A stretch of DNA of 64,000 nt, from NCBI GenBank assembly GCA_963740835.1, contig CAVUFH010000007.1:620001-684000 (forward strand), given 5' to 3'. Under the pieces are notes generated by a model, which had not been told where the DNA came from, ran no database searches, and saw nothing but the letters and a program-made list of their open reading frames with translations. This DNA comes from CAVUFH01 sp963740835. GTDB taxonomy: Bacteria; Actinomycetota; Acidimicrobiia; IMCC26256; PALSA-610. Shown piece by piece: positions 8,650 through 15,910 of this stretch. Position numbers and translations under genes: made by a program. How positions within the stretch are numbered: position 1 is the stretch's first letter; each line of letters starts with the position of its first letter.

Positions 8650-8888
8650 CGGACCTGGTCGACGAGATCTTGCGGATCGACCCGATCGGACGCGCCTTCG
8701 ACCATCGCCGCGAGCTCGCGCAGTGTGTGGCCGAGATGCGCCCGCACGGCAGCAGTCAGGTCGTCGAACTCCTCGGACTCGCGGATTGCCCGCACTGCCT
8801 GCGTGATCTCGTCCAGGTCCTTGCTCCCCGCACGCGCCCCCACCACGTATCCAACTGCGAGTGCAATCAGCCAGCGCATGCGGACCAC
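8628..8888 (-). CDS. Small membrane-anchored protein at the end of the hydrogenase gene train
   Basis: An 86-aa product with one short N-terminal membrane segment (MRWLIALAVGYVVGARAG) followed by a soluble, acidic helical region (DLDEITQAVRAIRESEEFDD). Its layout resembles YtxH-like or other small single-pass proteins, but I do not recognise a family. The start may be the ATG at 8888 or the one three codons downstream. It lies 20 bp after the PadR-YceI gene in the same direction and so may be its last cotranscribed partner. A role in tethering hydrogenase components is speculative. Confidence 0.55.
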   Translation of the reverse strand: MVRMRWLIALAVGYVVGARAGSKDLDEITQAVRAIRESEEFDDLTAAVRAHLGHTLRELAAMVEGASDRVDPQDLVDQVRHLVVRD

Positions 8889-8908
8889 CTCCGTCCGGGA
8901 CGTCGTTG

Positions 8909-9991
8909 CTAACGAGGTTCGGCTTCGACGTGCAGCCGCACGCGCACGTCCGGGTAGATGCGCAGCATCAGCACCGTCGGTGACGCGATGTCGAAGTCGC
9001 GGATGTCGAGCGCCTGATCGCCGGTGACGACCAGGCGGCCGTCGTCAGCAACCGACCCGATCTCGACCGTCCCCCGCAACCGGCGGCTCACGCCGTGGAA
9101 GTCGAGATCACCTGCCAGGCGATACCGCTCCCCTGCGCGCACTTCGTCGCACTCGCGCAGGTCGACGGTCGCGGTCGGGAACCGGCGGGCGTCGATCCGG
9201 CGCGCGAGCTCGGCGTCGTAGAGGCTGTTCCCCGAGTGCAACCCGTCCACCGCGATCTCGAGGTGTGCGCGCGTGTGTTCGCTGCCGCGCACCGCACCGG
9301 GTGACACCTCGGTCTCGATCCATCCAGTCACCCCGATCACACCGAAGCTGATCGGCCCGACGGTGGAACGCGCTTCGATCAACACGACCGAACGTTGAGG
9401 CACGACGCGGAACGTCTCGATCGCCCACTCCGCGGTCGCGGCCGGTGCCGACACCGGCGACGTCGTGGACACCGGCGACGTCGTGGACACCGGCGACGTC
9501 GTGGACACCGGCGACGTCGTGGACACCGGCGACCAGGGCCAGCCGAGCACGTTCGCCCAACCACCGTCGACGCCGGCCAGGACCGCGTCACCGGTTCCCG
9601 TCGCCTGGTAGCGCTGGAGCACGCGCGCGAGGCACGCGTGCTCCTCCTTGATCACACCCATCCACGCGCGCAGCACGTCCTCGCCGAGCCCCGTGAGCCG
9701 GTACACGTGGCGCGGGTTGCCCGCCTTCGAAGCCTCCGACCACGACTCGACGAGCCCGTCCGATTCGAGCTGGGCGAGCGCGCGGTACACGCTCGGGCGG
9801 TCGACACGACCGAACCGGAATTCCTTCAGCCCCTTGACGAGGTTGTAGCCGTAGCCAGGTTCCTCGGAAAGCAGCAAGAGGATGCCGGGGAGCAGAAATC
9901 CGCGCGGTGGCGCCACCTCGAATCGCGAGAGCAGGTTCGCCGACTCGGCCAGCGCGCTGCGCGTCTCAGCTGGCGTGACCCGCTGCCCCAT
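8909..9991 (-). CDS. PadR-type winged helix fused to a YceI domain
   Basis: The 360-aa protein joins two families. Residues about 28-110 are a PadR-like winged helix (LLPGILLLLSEEPGYGYNLV, SVYRALAQLESDGLVES, GNPRHVYRLTGLGEDVL). A linker of repeated PVSTTS follows (about residues 154-180). Residues about 190-358 are a YceI-like lipocalin barrel (VVLIEARSTVGPISFGVIGV, DGLHSGNSLYDAELARRIDA, FPTATVDLRECDE). YceI domains bind polyisoprenoid or quinone tails. The fusion could be a regulator whose DNA binding responds to a lipid or quinone. It follows hypD by 26 bp, placing it at the tail of the hydrogenase operon. Confidence 0.8.
   Translation of the reverse strand: MGQRVTPAETRSALAESANLLSRFEVAPPRGFLLPGILLLLSEEPGYGYNLVKGLKEFRFGRVDRPSVYRALAQLESDGLVESWSEASKAGNPRHVYRLTGLGEDVLRAWMGVIKEEHACLARVLQRYQATGTGDAVLAGVDGGWANVLGWPWSPVSTTSPVSTTSPVSTTSPVSTTSPVSAPAATAEWAIETFRVVPQRSVVLIEARSTVGPISFGVIGVTGWIETEVSPGAVRGSEHTRAHLEIAVDGLHSGNSLYDAELARRIDARRFPTATVDLRECDEVRAGERYRLAGDLDFHGVSRRLRGTVEIGSVADDGRLVVTGDQALDIRDFDIASPTVLMLRIYPDVRVRLHVEAEPR
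9450..9533 (-). repeat. 18-bp tandem repeat coding a PVSTTS linker
   Basis: Four exact head-to-tail copies of an 18-bp unit (9450-9467, 9468-9485, 9486-9503, 9504-9521) plus a 12-bp partial copy encode repeated Pro-Val-Ser-Thr-Thr-Ser between the PadR and YceI domains. The copies are identical at the DNA level, which implies recent expansion. Slippage would change linker length in steps of six residues without breaking the frame. Confidence 0.9.
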
Positions 9992-10017
9992 GCAGACCTC
10001 CGGCAGTCATGTCCTTG

Positions 10018-11154
10018 CTACTGCCGCGTCGCGGCCAAGTCAACCCGCCGGCCGAGGCTCACTGCGACCTCGCGGTGCATGCGTCCGAAGTTGTAGTACG
10101 CCGCACACGCACCTTCGGACGACACCATGCACGTGCCGATCGGTGTTTCCGGTGTGCACGCGGTGCCGAACACCTTGCACTCCCAAGGCTTGATCACACC
10201 TTTGAGTACCTCGCCGCATTGGCAGGCTTTGGGATCGGCGACGCGCACACCGGGCAATTCGAAACGTAGCTCCGCGTCATGCGCCGCGAACTCGGGGCGG
10301 AGCTTCAGCGCGCTCTGCGAGATGAACCCGAGCCCGCGCCATTCGAAGTGCGGGCGCAATTCGAACACCTCGCCCAGCACCGACAACGCACGCGGGTTGC
10401 CTTCCTCGCGGACGATGCGCGTGTACTGGTTCTCGATCTCGCAGCGCCCCGAACGGATCTGCTCGAGGAGCATCGCGATCGCCTGGAGGATGTCGAGAGG
10501 CTCGAAGCCTGCGGTGACGAGCGGCTTGCCGTACCGCTCGGAAACGAACCGGTAGGGACGCTGCCCGATCACCGTGGACACGTGACCGGGGCCGAGGAAG
10601 CCGTCGAGACGGAGATCGGGGGACTCGAGGATCGCCTTGATCGGCGGCACGATCGTCACGTGATTGCAGAGCACGCTGAAGTTCGTGATGCCGCCCGCCC
10701 GCGCCTGCAGCAGCGTGAGCGCGGTCGACGGCGCGGTCGTCTCGAAGCCGACGGCGAAGAACACGACGTGCCGGTCGCGAGTCTCCGCCGCGATGCGCAG
10801 CGCGTCGAGCGGTGAATATACGAAGCGAACGTCCGCACCGCGCGCTTTTGCTTCGAGCAGGTTGCCGTGGCTGCCGGGCACGCGCATCATGTCGCCGAAC
10901 GACGTGAAGATCACGTCCGGCATCTCGGCTACCGCAATCGCGTCGTCGACGCGACCCATCGGCATCACGCAGACAGGGCACCCCGGACCGTGCACCAATT
11001 CGACAGTCTCCGGCAAGACGTGTTCGATGCCGTGCCGGTAGATGGTGTGGGTGTGCCCGCCGCACACCTCCATGAACTTGAAGTGGTCGTCGCCCGCGAG
11101 CTCGGTGATCCGAGCGACGAGCGCGGCTCGCGGCGCGCGGACTGCGGTACTCAT
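10018..11154 (-). CDS. hypD: Hydrogenase maturation protein HypD
   Basis: HypD is the Fe-S scaffold that, with HypC, carries and assembles the Fe(CN)2CO group of [NiFe]-hydrogenase. The 378-aa product has all family blocks: MEVCGGHTHTIYRHGI, LVHGPGCPVCVMP, FAVGFETTAPSTALTLL, and the C-terminal [4Fe-4S] cysteine region DPKACQCGEVLKG plus WECKVFGTACTPETPIG. The ATG at 11154 is chosen because the family begins close to it; a GTG at 11175 would overlap the hypC stop. It follows hypC directly in the same direction, the classical hypCD order. Confidence 0.95.
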   Translation of the reverse strand: MSTAVRAPRAALVARITELAGDDHFKFMEVCGGHTHTIYRHGIEHVLPETVELVHGPGCPVCVMPMGRVDDAIAVAEMPDVIFTSFGDMMRVPGSHGNLLEAKARGADVRFVYSPLDALRIAAETRDRHVVFFAVGFETTAPSTALTLLQARAGGITNFSVLCNHVTIVPPIKAILESPDLRLDGFLGPGHVSTVIGQRPYRFVSERYGKPLVTAGFEPLDILQAIAMLLEQIRSGRCEIENQYTRIVREEGNPRALSVLGEVFELRPHFEWRGLGFISQSALKLRPEFAAHDAELRFELPGVRVADPKACQCGEVLKGVIKPWECKVFGTACTPETPIGTCMVSSEGACAAYYNFGRMHREVAVSLGRRVDLAATRQ

Positions 11155-11167
11155 CGACGAAGCGCAC

Positions 11168-11461
11168 TCATGCACCGCCCGGCAGCGGCACGGTGATGCG
11201 TGAGGACGCGAGCGCGTCCACCTCCTCGGTGAACGGCGCGCCCATCAGCTCGAGCCCTTCGAGCGCGCGTGCCGCTTCCTCTTCGTCGATCTTCGACATC
11301 GCGAAACCCACGTGGATGAGCACCCAGTCGCCGGCAGCGAGCGACTCGTCCTCGAGCAGACCGATGTTGACGATGCGCGTCACGCCGGTCACGTCGACGC
11401 GTGCCAGGTGCTCGTGCTCCTCCATGAACTCGAGGAGCTGGCCCGGGATCCCGAGGCACAT
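11168..11461 (-). CDS. hypC: Hydrogenase assembly chaperone HypC
   Basis: The 97-aa protein begins MCLGIPGQLLEFMEE. The N-terminal Cys after the initiator Met is the iron-binding residue of the HypC/HupF family. ARVDVTGVTRIVNIGLLEDE and AGDWVLIHVGFAMSKIDEEE complete the small beta-barrel. It binds the large-subunit precursor and shuttles the Fe(CN)2CO unit with HypD. Length is slightly over the usual 75-90 because of a C-terminal tail. It lies 6 bp after the YceI-like gene and just before hypD. A second HypC-like domain occurs in the fusion protein at 20680-21396. Confidence 0.95.
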   Translation of the reverse strand: MCLGIPGQLLEFMEEHEHLARVDVTGVTRIVNIGLLEDESLAAGDWVLIHVGFAMSKIDEEEAARALEGLELMGAPFTEEVDALASSRITVPLPGGA

Positions 11462-11467
11462 GGTGAC

Positions 11468-12028
11468 CTACTCCTCCTCGGCGTCGTCGCCGTCGACCCG
11501 CTGGGCGACGATGTCGACGCTGACGTTGACCGCGGGTTCGACCCGGAGCACGAAGATGCGCGGCGGCTCCATCCCAAAGTCGCGGATGTCGAACGTCGAC
11601 GCGCCGCGGAGGCGGATGGTGCCGGCATCGCCGTCGACCAGGTCGACGGTGAGGTCGTCCTCGATCGCCTTGGTGACGCCGCGGAACTCGAGATCACCTT
11701 GCACGCGGAATTTGTTGTCGGCGCCGTTCTCCTCCCTCCTGTCGTAGCGTGTCATGGTCGTGAGCACGCCGCGGATGGTCGGGAAACGACGCGCGTTGAT
11801 GCGCTTCTGCAGTTCCCGATCCTCGAGCCGGTTGCCCGAGCGCAGGTTCTCGACCGGGAACGACAGTTCCCCCGCCGGCGGAACGGTCAGGTCGACGCGA
11901 CCGCCGCCCTGCACCTCGAGGTCGACGAAGCCGACCAGCCCGTCGCTGCGGGTGTTGATCGGATGCACGTTCGAGCGCGCGTCGATCTGCACGTGCGAGC
12001 GCCCGGGATCGATCCGGTAGCGGGCCAT
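11468..12028 (-). CDS. YceI-like polyisoprenoid-binding-fold protein
   Basis: The 186-aa protein starts MARYRIDPGRSHVQIDARSN and has the YceI pattern NTRSDGLVGFVDLEVQGGG, ENLRSGNRLEDRELQKRINA, RRFPTIRGVLTTM and FRVQGDLEFRGVTK. There is no signal peptide, so unlike periplasmic YceI it would act in the cytoplasm. A GTG at 12043, overlapping the preceding stop, is an alternative start, but the family N-terminus favours the ATG. With the PadR-YceI fusion, this is the second YceI domain in the hydrogenase locus. A role in binding a quinone or isoprenoid partner of the enzyme is inference. Confidence 0.75.
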   Translation of the reverse strand: MARYRIDPGRSHVQIDARSNVHPINTRSDGLVGFVDLEVQGGGRVDLTVPPAGELSFPVENLRSGNRLEDRELQKRINARRFPTIRGVLTTMTRYDRREENGADNKFRVQGDLEFRGVTKAIEDDLTVDLVDGDAGTIRLRGASTFDIRDFGMEPPRIFVLRVEPAVNVSVDIVAQRVDGDDAEEE

Positions 12029-12039
12029 GGATGTGATCT

Positions 12040-12144
12040 TCACATCTCCCGGATCTTGAGGTAGCGGGCGATGTCGGGGAGGGACTTGACGACGACCACG
12101 GCGATGGCCGCGACCGCCAGCGTGGCAACCAGACGACGGATCAT
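12040..12144 (-). CDS. 34-aa membrane peptide (DUF6893-like)
   Basis: A 34-residue peptide, MIRRLVATLAVAAIAVVVVK followed by SLPDIARYLKIREM. It has one hydrophobic segment and a short basic tail. The PDIxRYLKIR ending is, as far as I remember, characteristic of a tiny actinobacterial family (DUF6893). Its ATG overlaps the TGA of the maturation protease gene (ATGA), which strongly supports translation. The location inside the hydrogenase operon suggests a membrane-anchoring or assembly role, but nothing direct shows it. Confidence 0.7.
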   Translation of the reverse strand: MIRRLVATLAVAAIAVVVVKSLPDIARYLKIREM

Positions 12145-12665
12145 GTGCGGATCCCTTCTTTCACAGTGAGGTGTTGCGCAGCGGCGTCGACGGCGGCGAG
12201 CAGGTCGTGCACCATGCGCGTCGCGGCATCGACCGCCTTGGCAACCGGCGTCGACAACCCGATCCCGTCGTCGAGCGTGCCAGGTTGACACCCGACCACA
12301 TAGACCCGGCCGACAGTGCCACCGAGGCCCGCCAGCAACTCGAGCACCACGTCCGGACTCATGGTGTGCGCGTCGACAACCGGTCGGACGCGGTCGGTAG
12401 GGGTCGCGAGCGGGTCGGGGGCGTCGATCTCGAGCAAGGCCAGCGTTCCGGGCGGATCCCCTTCGAGCGCGACCGCGTCGACCAGTACGAGGACGTCGTA
12501 GCCGTCGAGCAACTCGTACGCGAGATGCACGCCTCGGATGCCGAAGTCCTCGACGCGCGCACCCTCCGGCATCCGTTGGCGTGCGAGGTGATCCGCGACC
12601 GCGACACCGAAGCCGTCATCGCCGAAGAAGATGTTCCCGATACCGGCCACAAGGGTGCGCGTCAC
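12141..12665 (-). CDS. Hydrogenase maturation protease (HyaD/HupD/HycI family)
   Basis: From a GTG overlapping the previous stop (GTGA), the 174-aa product reads VTRTLVAGIGNIFFGDDGFG, the signature nickel-sensing N-terminus of the M52 endopeptidases. VLVLVDAVALEGDPPGTL contains the central conserved Asp and VDAHTMSPDVVLELL the C-terminal His, which together read nickel occupancy. The enzyme would remove the 25-residue tail after DPCLPCGVH of the large subunit once Ni is inserted. Its place in the structural gene operon fits a dedicated protease. Confidence 0.9.
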   Translation of the reverse strand: MTRTLVAGIGNIFFGDDGFGVAVADHLARQRMPEGARVEDFGIRGVHLAYELLDGYDVLVLVDAVALEGDPPGTLALLEIDAPDPLATPTDRVRPVVDAHTMSPDVVLELLAGLGGTVGRVYVVGCQPGTLDDGIGLSTPVAKAVDAATRMVHDLLAAVDAAAQHLTVKEGIRT

Positions 12666-14089
12666 GAGGCCGGCTCGGATCGGCGCACCGGCTCGATCTC
12701 TTCGGGAGCGAAGTACAGGTACCGCTTCTGCCATTGGAAGACCTCGGCCGCGGGATCGTCGTCCAGCGTGACCGCGACGTGGTCGTTGCCGTCGACGTCG
12801 CGGAACACCGCCGCGACCGTGGCCGTGAGCCCCGCGAGGAACATGTCGTGGGCGTCGGCACGGCGGCCGGGGTGCAGGCGAACCGATGTTCCTTTGCGCA
12901 CGTCGACACCGGCGATGCGCACCGCGTCGACGTCGGGATCGACCGATCCGTCGACTCCGGGATCCCACCACGCCGTTTCTTTCTCGGGCGCCGCGGGCTC
13001 GGGTACGGCGAAGGCAAACGGGCGCATCGTCCCGTGCAGCTGCGCGAAGTCGGCGGTGTCCATGTCGTCGCAGCGGTCGACGATCGCGGCGGCGCGGCGA
13101 TCGGTCGCCCGGGCTTCGGCTTTCTCCTCGTCCGTCAACGTGAGGACTCGCAACGCGAGGATCTCGTCGATTTCGGTGGCGTCGTAGAGGTCACCGGGGC
13201 TCTCGGGCGCGATGGCTGGGTAGTCGTAGAGGATGATCGGCGACGAGAGGACGAGGTCGGTCGCACCCGGCGCTCCGACGAGCACCGGGAACGAACCCGC
13301 GTTCGTGCAGCCCGCGACGGCACCGGCGGCGTCGACTGGCGGATCGAGCAGCGACACGAAGCGACCACCCTCGATCGCGAGCATCGTGTGCGCAGCGACG
13401 ATCGAGTGGCGGGTCACCACCTCGCGTGTCGATCCGGGTTCGAACCAATCGCTCGTGTTCTCGACCGTCACCGCGAGCTGGAGCAGGTCGGCGTGACCTT
13501 CGGCCCAGAACGCGCACGCGCGCAGCCGGCCGCGGACCTCCGCGCACTCACGCGTGATGCGCCCGATGACGCGATCGCGGTCGTTGCGCACGAGTTCGGT
13601 TTCACAGCGGGCCGGGAGCACGAAGTCGACGTGAGTCGACGCCGCGCTGAGCGGCAGCAACACGAGATCGGGCAGGTCGATCTCGTGCTCGACCGCTTCG
13701 TCCCACGGCACGAGCCGGGACCCGCCCGCCTCGAGTTCGTCCGTGGGTACGAAGCCCGTCTCAGCCCCACTGCTGTCGTCGGCGGCTACGCGTTCGAGCG
13801 TGCGCGCCTGCACCTGCAGGCACCGCACGCGCGCCTGCACGCGCGGTTTCGTTCCCATCTCACCCGGGTCGACGATGCACTCGGTCCGCATCGACGATCG
13901 TTCGGACACGTCGGTTTCCTGGACGCGGCGCGGGACGATCACACCGAACTGCCACCGCATCTGATTCTTCCGCGCCGATGCTCGGTACGGGTAGAGGACG
14001 TAACCCTCGTACAGCACCGCGTCGGCAATCGCGCGCGCGTCCGCGAAGGCGTCGACTCCAATTCCATTGAATTGCGAACCGGCGGTCAC
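12662..14089 (-). CDS. Conserved hydrogenase-cluster protein of unknown function (475 aa)
   Basis: The 475-aa product begins at a GTG overlapping the upstream TGA (VTAGSQFNGIGVDAFADARA) and continues with AIADAVLYEGYVLYPYRASA. I recognise it only as the sort of conserved protein found beside actinobacterial group 1h hydrogenase genes; no enzymatic motif is visible. Acidic and hydrophobic stretches alternate (VTVENTSDWFEPGS, LVLSSPIILYDYPAIAPESP), and there are no membrane segments or Cys clusters. GTGA overlaps at both ends indicate tight cotranslation with the DUF6084-like protein and the protease, so a role in assembly or as a bulky accessory subunit is plausible. Confidence 0.7.
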   Translation of the reverse strand: MTAGSQFNGIGVDAFADARAIADAVLYEGYVLYPYRASARKNQMRWQFGVIVPRRVQETDVSERSSMRTECIVDPGEMGTKPRVQARVRCLQVQARTLERVAADDSSGAETGFVPTDELEAGGSRLVPWDEAVEHEIDLPDLVLLPLSAASTHVDFVLPARCETELVRNDRDRVIGRITRECAEVRGRLRACAFWAEGHADLLQLAVTVENTSDWFEPGSTREVVTRHSIVAAHTMLAIEGGRFVSLLDPPVDAAGAVAGCTNAGSFPVLVGAPGATDLVLSSPIILYDYPAIAPESPGDLYDATEIDEILALRVLTLTDEEKAEARATDRRAAAIVDRCDDMDTADFAQLHGTMRPFAFAVPEPAAPEKETAWWDPGVDGSVDPDVDAVRIAGVDVRKGTSVRLHPGRRADAHDMFLAGLTATVAAVFRDVDGNDHVAVTLDDDPAAEVFQWQKRYLYFAPEEIEPVRRSEPAS

Positions 14090-14727
14090 GGCGGGTCCTC
14101 GCCGGCTTCCTTCAAGAGCTGCGCGAACGCCTGATCCCAGGTGGGGAGCGCGCGGTCGGACTTGAAGCGCGCCAGCGCGTCGAGCGTGTCCCGGCTCATG
14201 CGGATCCAGCCGCTGTTCGGGAAGTAGTGCTCCATGGTTGCTCGCCAGACCGCGACGGGGAGCCGGAACGATGCGTCCTGGTCCCACGCGACCGGTTCGG
14301 CCGCGAAGCCGGCCATGCCGTTCGTGAACACCGTTCCCGCGAACAGCAGGACGATCGGGATCTCGCCGTCCTGCAGCGCGTGCAGGTATTTCGTGCCTGC
14401 GATCTCGAAGTCGTAGGTGCACGTGACGAGGAGGTCGACCTCGGTCGAGCCGGTGAACCCGGTGACCGTCATGCCGACGTGCGTCCAGAGGAATGGGCGC
14501 AAGGTGTCGCCCCAGCGGGCGGTCTCGCCGAAGAGATCGACGAGCCGTTCCTCTTCCGTACCCTCGTACGTCCGGAGCTGCGGTTCGATGCGGATCTGAC
14601 ACCGCAGCGCGAGCGCGTGCACCACCGCGCCGGTTGCTTCGGTGATCCGCAACCGGAACGACAGTGTCGGAACCGCCGCGTAGGGCTCGGGCCGCGCGTG
14701 CAGCACCTCGAAGGTCAGCGCCGTCAT
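14086..14727 (-). CDS. DUF6084-like hydrogenase-cluster protein
   Basis: The 213-aa protein begins MTALTFEVLHARPEPYAAVP and contains TLSFRLRITEATGAVVHALA, LRCQIRIEPQLRTYEG and LVTCTYDFEIAGTKYLHALQ. It looks like a beta-rich, soluble protein. I associate it from memory with DUF6084, a family found next to high-affinity hydrogenase genes. The ATG overlaps the stop of the preceding gene (ATGA) and its own stop overlaps the next GTG. No catalytic residues can be assigned. Stoichiometric coupling suggests a complex or assembly function. Confidence 0.65.
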   Translation of the reverse strand: MTALTFEVLHARPEPYAAVPTLSFRLRITEATGAVVHALALRCQIRIEPQLRTYEGTEEERLVDLFGETARWGDTLRPFLWTHVGMTVTGFTGSTEVDLLVTCTYDFEIAGTKYLHALQDGEIPIVLLFAGTVFTNGMAGFAAEPVAWDQDASFRLPVAVWRATMEHYFPNSGWIRMSRDTLDALARFKSDRALPTWDQAFAQLLKEAGEDPP

Positions 14728-15347
14728 CGGGCGCGCTCGCGCACGTGCTCGAAGAAGGCATCGAGGGCGTCGTGCGCCTCCCGGCCGCCGTCGAAGCCGC
14801 GCCACAACTGACGCAGCCGGCCGACGAGTTCGTAACAGGCGTCGATCGGGACGAGGTAGAACTCCGACGTTCCGTCGCGATGCGCACGCACCAAGAACGC
14901 TTCGACGTCGGGCTCGATGCTCGCGAGCTCTTGGTGGGACGCGGCGATGTGCTCCCAAGTCTCGAGCGCGAGGAGCGACTCCGTCGCGCCCGCCGGTCCG
15001 GGATAGAACGCAGCGACGCGGTCAAGTTCAGAGTTCACAAAGAAGAACGCCACGCTCACCGGGATCTGCAGTGCGTCCCACTGGGCGGCGCTGAGCTCGA
15101 GGTCTGGGAACGCGCGATACCGGTCGGGAACCGCGCGGAAGTGCCCCCCACCTGCGCCACTGCCCGTGAAGAGCAGATGACAACCACGACACGCGCACAT
15201 GAGGGTTCGCGCGTGCAGGTCGACGAGATGGCCGTGCCCTTCCGCAAGCGGTTCCGAACAGAGCTCGCAACGCTCCCCGGCGCGCGCCGCCGGCTGCGCA
15301 CGCGTCGATCGGATCCTCTGAAGGATCTGCAGGGCATCCGTCGTCAC
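14724..15347 (-). CDS. DUF5947-like zinc-ribbon hydrogenase-cluster protein
   Basis: The GTG at 15347 overlaps the NifU-like stop. The 207-aa product reads VTTDALQILQRIRSTR, then a four-Cys site (CELCSEPLAEGHGHLVDL, followed by MCACRGCHLLF), consistent with a zinc ribbon or rubredoxin-like site. The C-terminal half (FYLVPIDACYELVGRLRQLW) is helical. Group 1h hydrogenase operons commonly include a rubredoxin-like or DUF5947 protein, and an electron-transfer or assembly role is possible. Metal identity is not decidable from sequence. Confidence 0.7.
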   Translation of the reverse strand: MTTDALQILQRIRSTRAQPAARAGERCELCSEPLAEGHGHLVDLHARTLMCACRGCHLLFTGSGAGGGHFRAVPDRYRAFPDLELSAAQWDALQIPVSVAFFFVNSELDRVAAFYPGPAGATESLLALETWEHIAASHQELASIEPDVEAFLVRAHRDGTSEFYLVPIDACYELVGRLRQLWRGFDGGREAHDALDAFFEHVRERAR

Positions 15348-15910
15348 GCAGGAACCTCGGTGGGACAGGAGTCGTACATCGGCTTGACACTGAGCTGGAT
15401 CGCGACCTCGGGCGTCGGCTCCTCCACGTCGATGATCCCGATCTCGGGCGCGGCCTCGACGATCGCCGTCTCCACCGCCGAACGGAGCGTGATCGCCGAC
15501 GACGGGCAACCGTCACAGCTGCCGAGCAGACGCAAGAGGACCGCACCCGCGTCGGCATCGATGTCGAGCAGCTCGACATCGCCACCGTGTGCGGCGAGCG
15601 TCGGCCGGACGCTCGCCAGTGCGCGCTCGAGGCGGACCTCCAGCGAGTCCGGATGTAACCCGTGCACCATCATCAGGCCGCCGAGCAGCTCGTCGCCGGC
15701 GAAGCGCCGCCGGGCCGCACCGTCGGTCTCGCTCGCGAGCTCGACGGCTCGTTCCAGCGCACTGCCGTAGAGCTCGGTGACGAGTCGCAACAACTCCTGC
15801 GTCTGTTCGAACAGACGAGGGTCGGCGCGAGCCTCGAGGTCGTCGACGAGTTGTTCGATGCGGTCACCGACGCGCTGCAGCTCGGCCGCCCGAGGCTCCG
15901 ACCTCGTCAT
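15344..15910 (-). CDS. NifU C-terminal-domain-like protein
   Basis: The 188-aa protein starts at an ATG overlapping the large-subunit stop (TGATG). Its C-terminal part carries the NifU/Nfu core: RPTLAAHGGDVELLDIDADA and LRLLGSCDGCPSSAITLRSA, with the CxxC that binds a transient Fe-S cluster. The N-terminal half (ELQRVGDRIEQLVDDLEARA) is a helical extension. NifU-like proteins deliver Fe-S clusters. Here the likely client is the multi-cluster small subunit. Equivalent genes accompany hhySL in other actinobacteria, as I recall. Confidence 0.85.
   Translation of the reverse strand: MTRSEPRAAELQRVGDRIEQLVDDLEARADPRLFEQTQELLRLVTELYGSALERAVELASETDGAARRRFAGDELLGGLMMVHGLHPDSLEVRLERALASVRPTLAAHGGDVELLDIDADAGAVLLRLLGSCDGCPSSAITLRSAVETAIVEAAPEIGIIDVEEPTPEVAIQLSVKPMYDSCPTEVPA

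Noticed and set aside
9450..9533. Possible CRISPR-like repeat array
   Set aside because: The copies are contiguous with no spacers and encode an in-frame peptide repeat. No cas genes are present.
12662..15025. Apparent 787-aa minus-strand protein
   Set aside because: Only the part from 14089 onward is real. The upstream portion is an out-of-frame read of the two preceding accessory genes, whose own overlaps and starts are clear.
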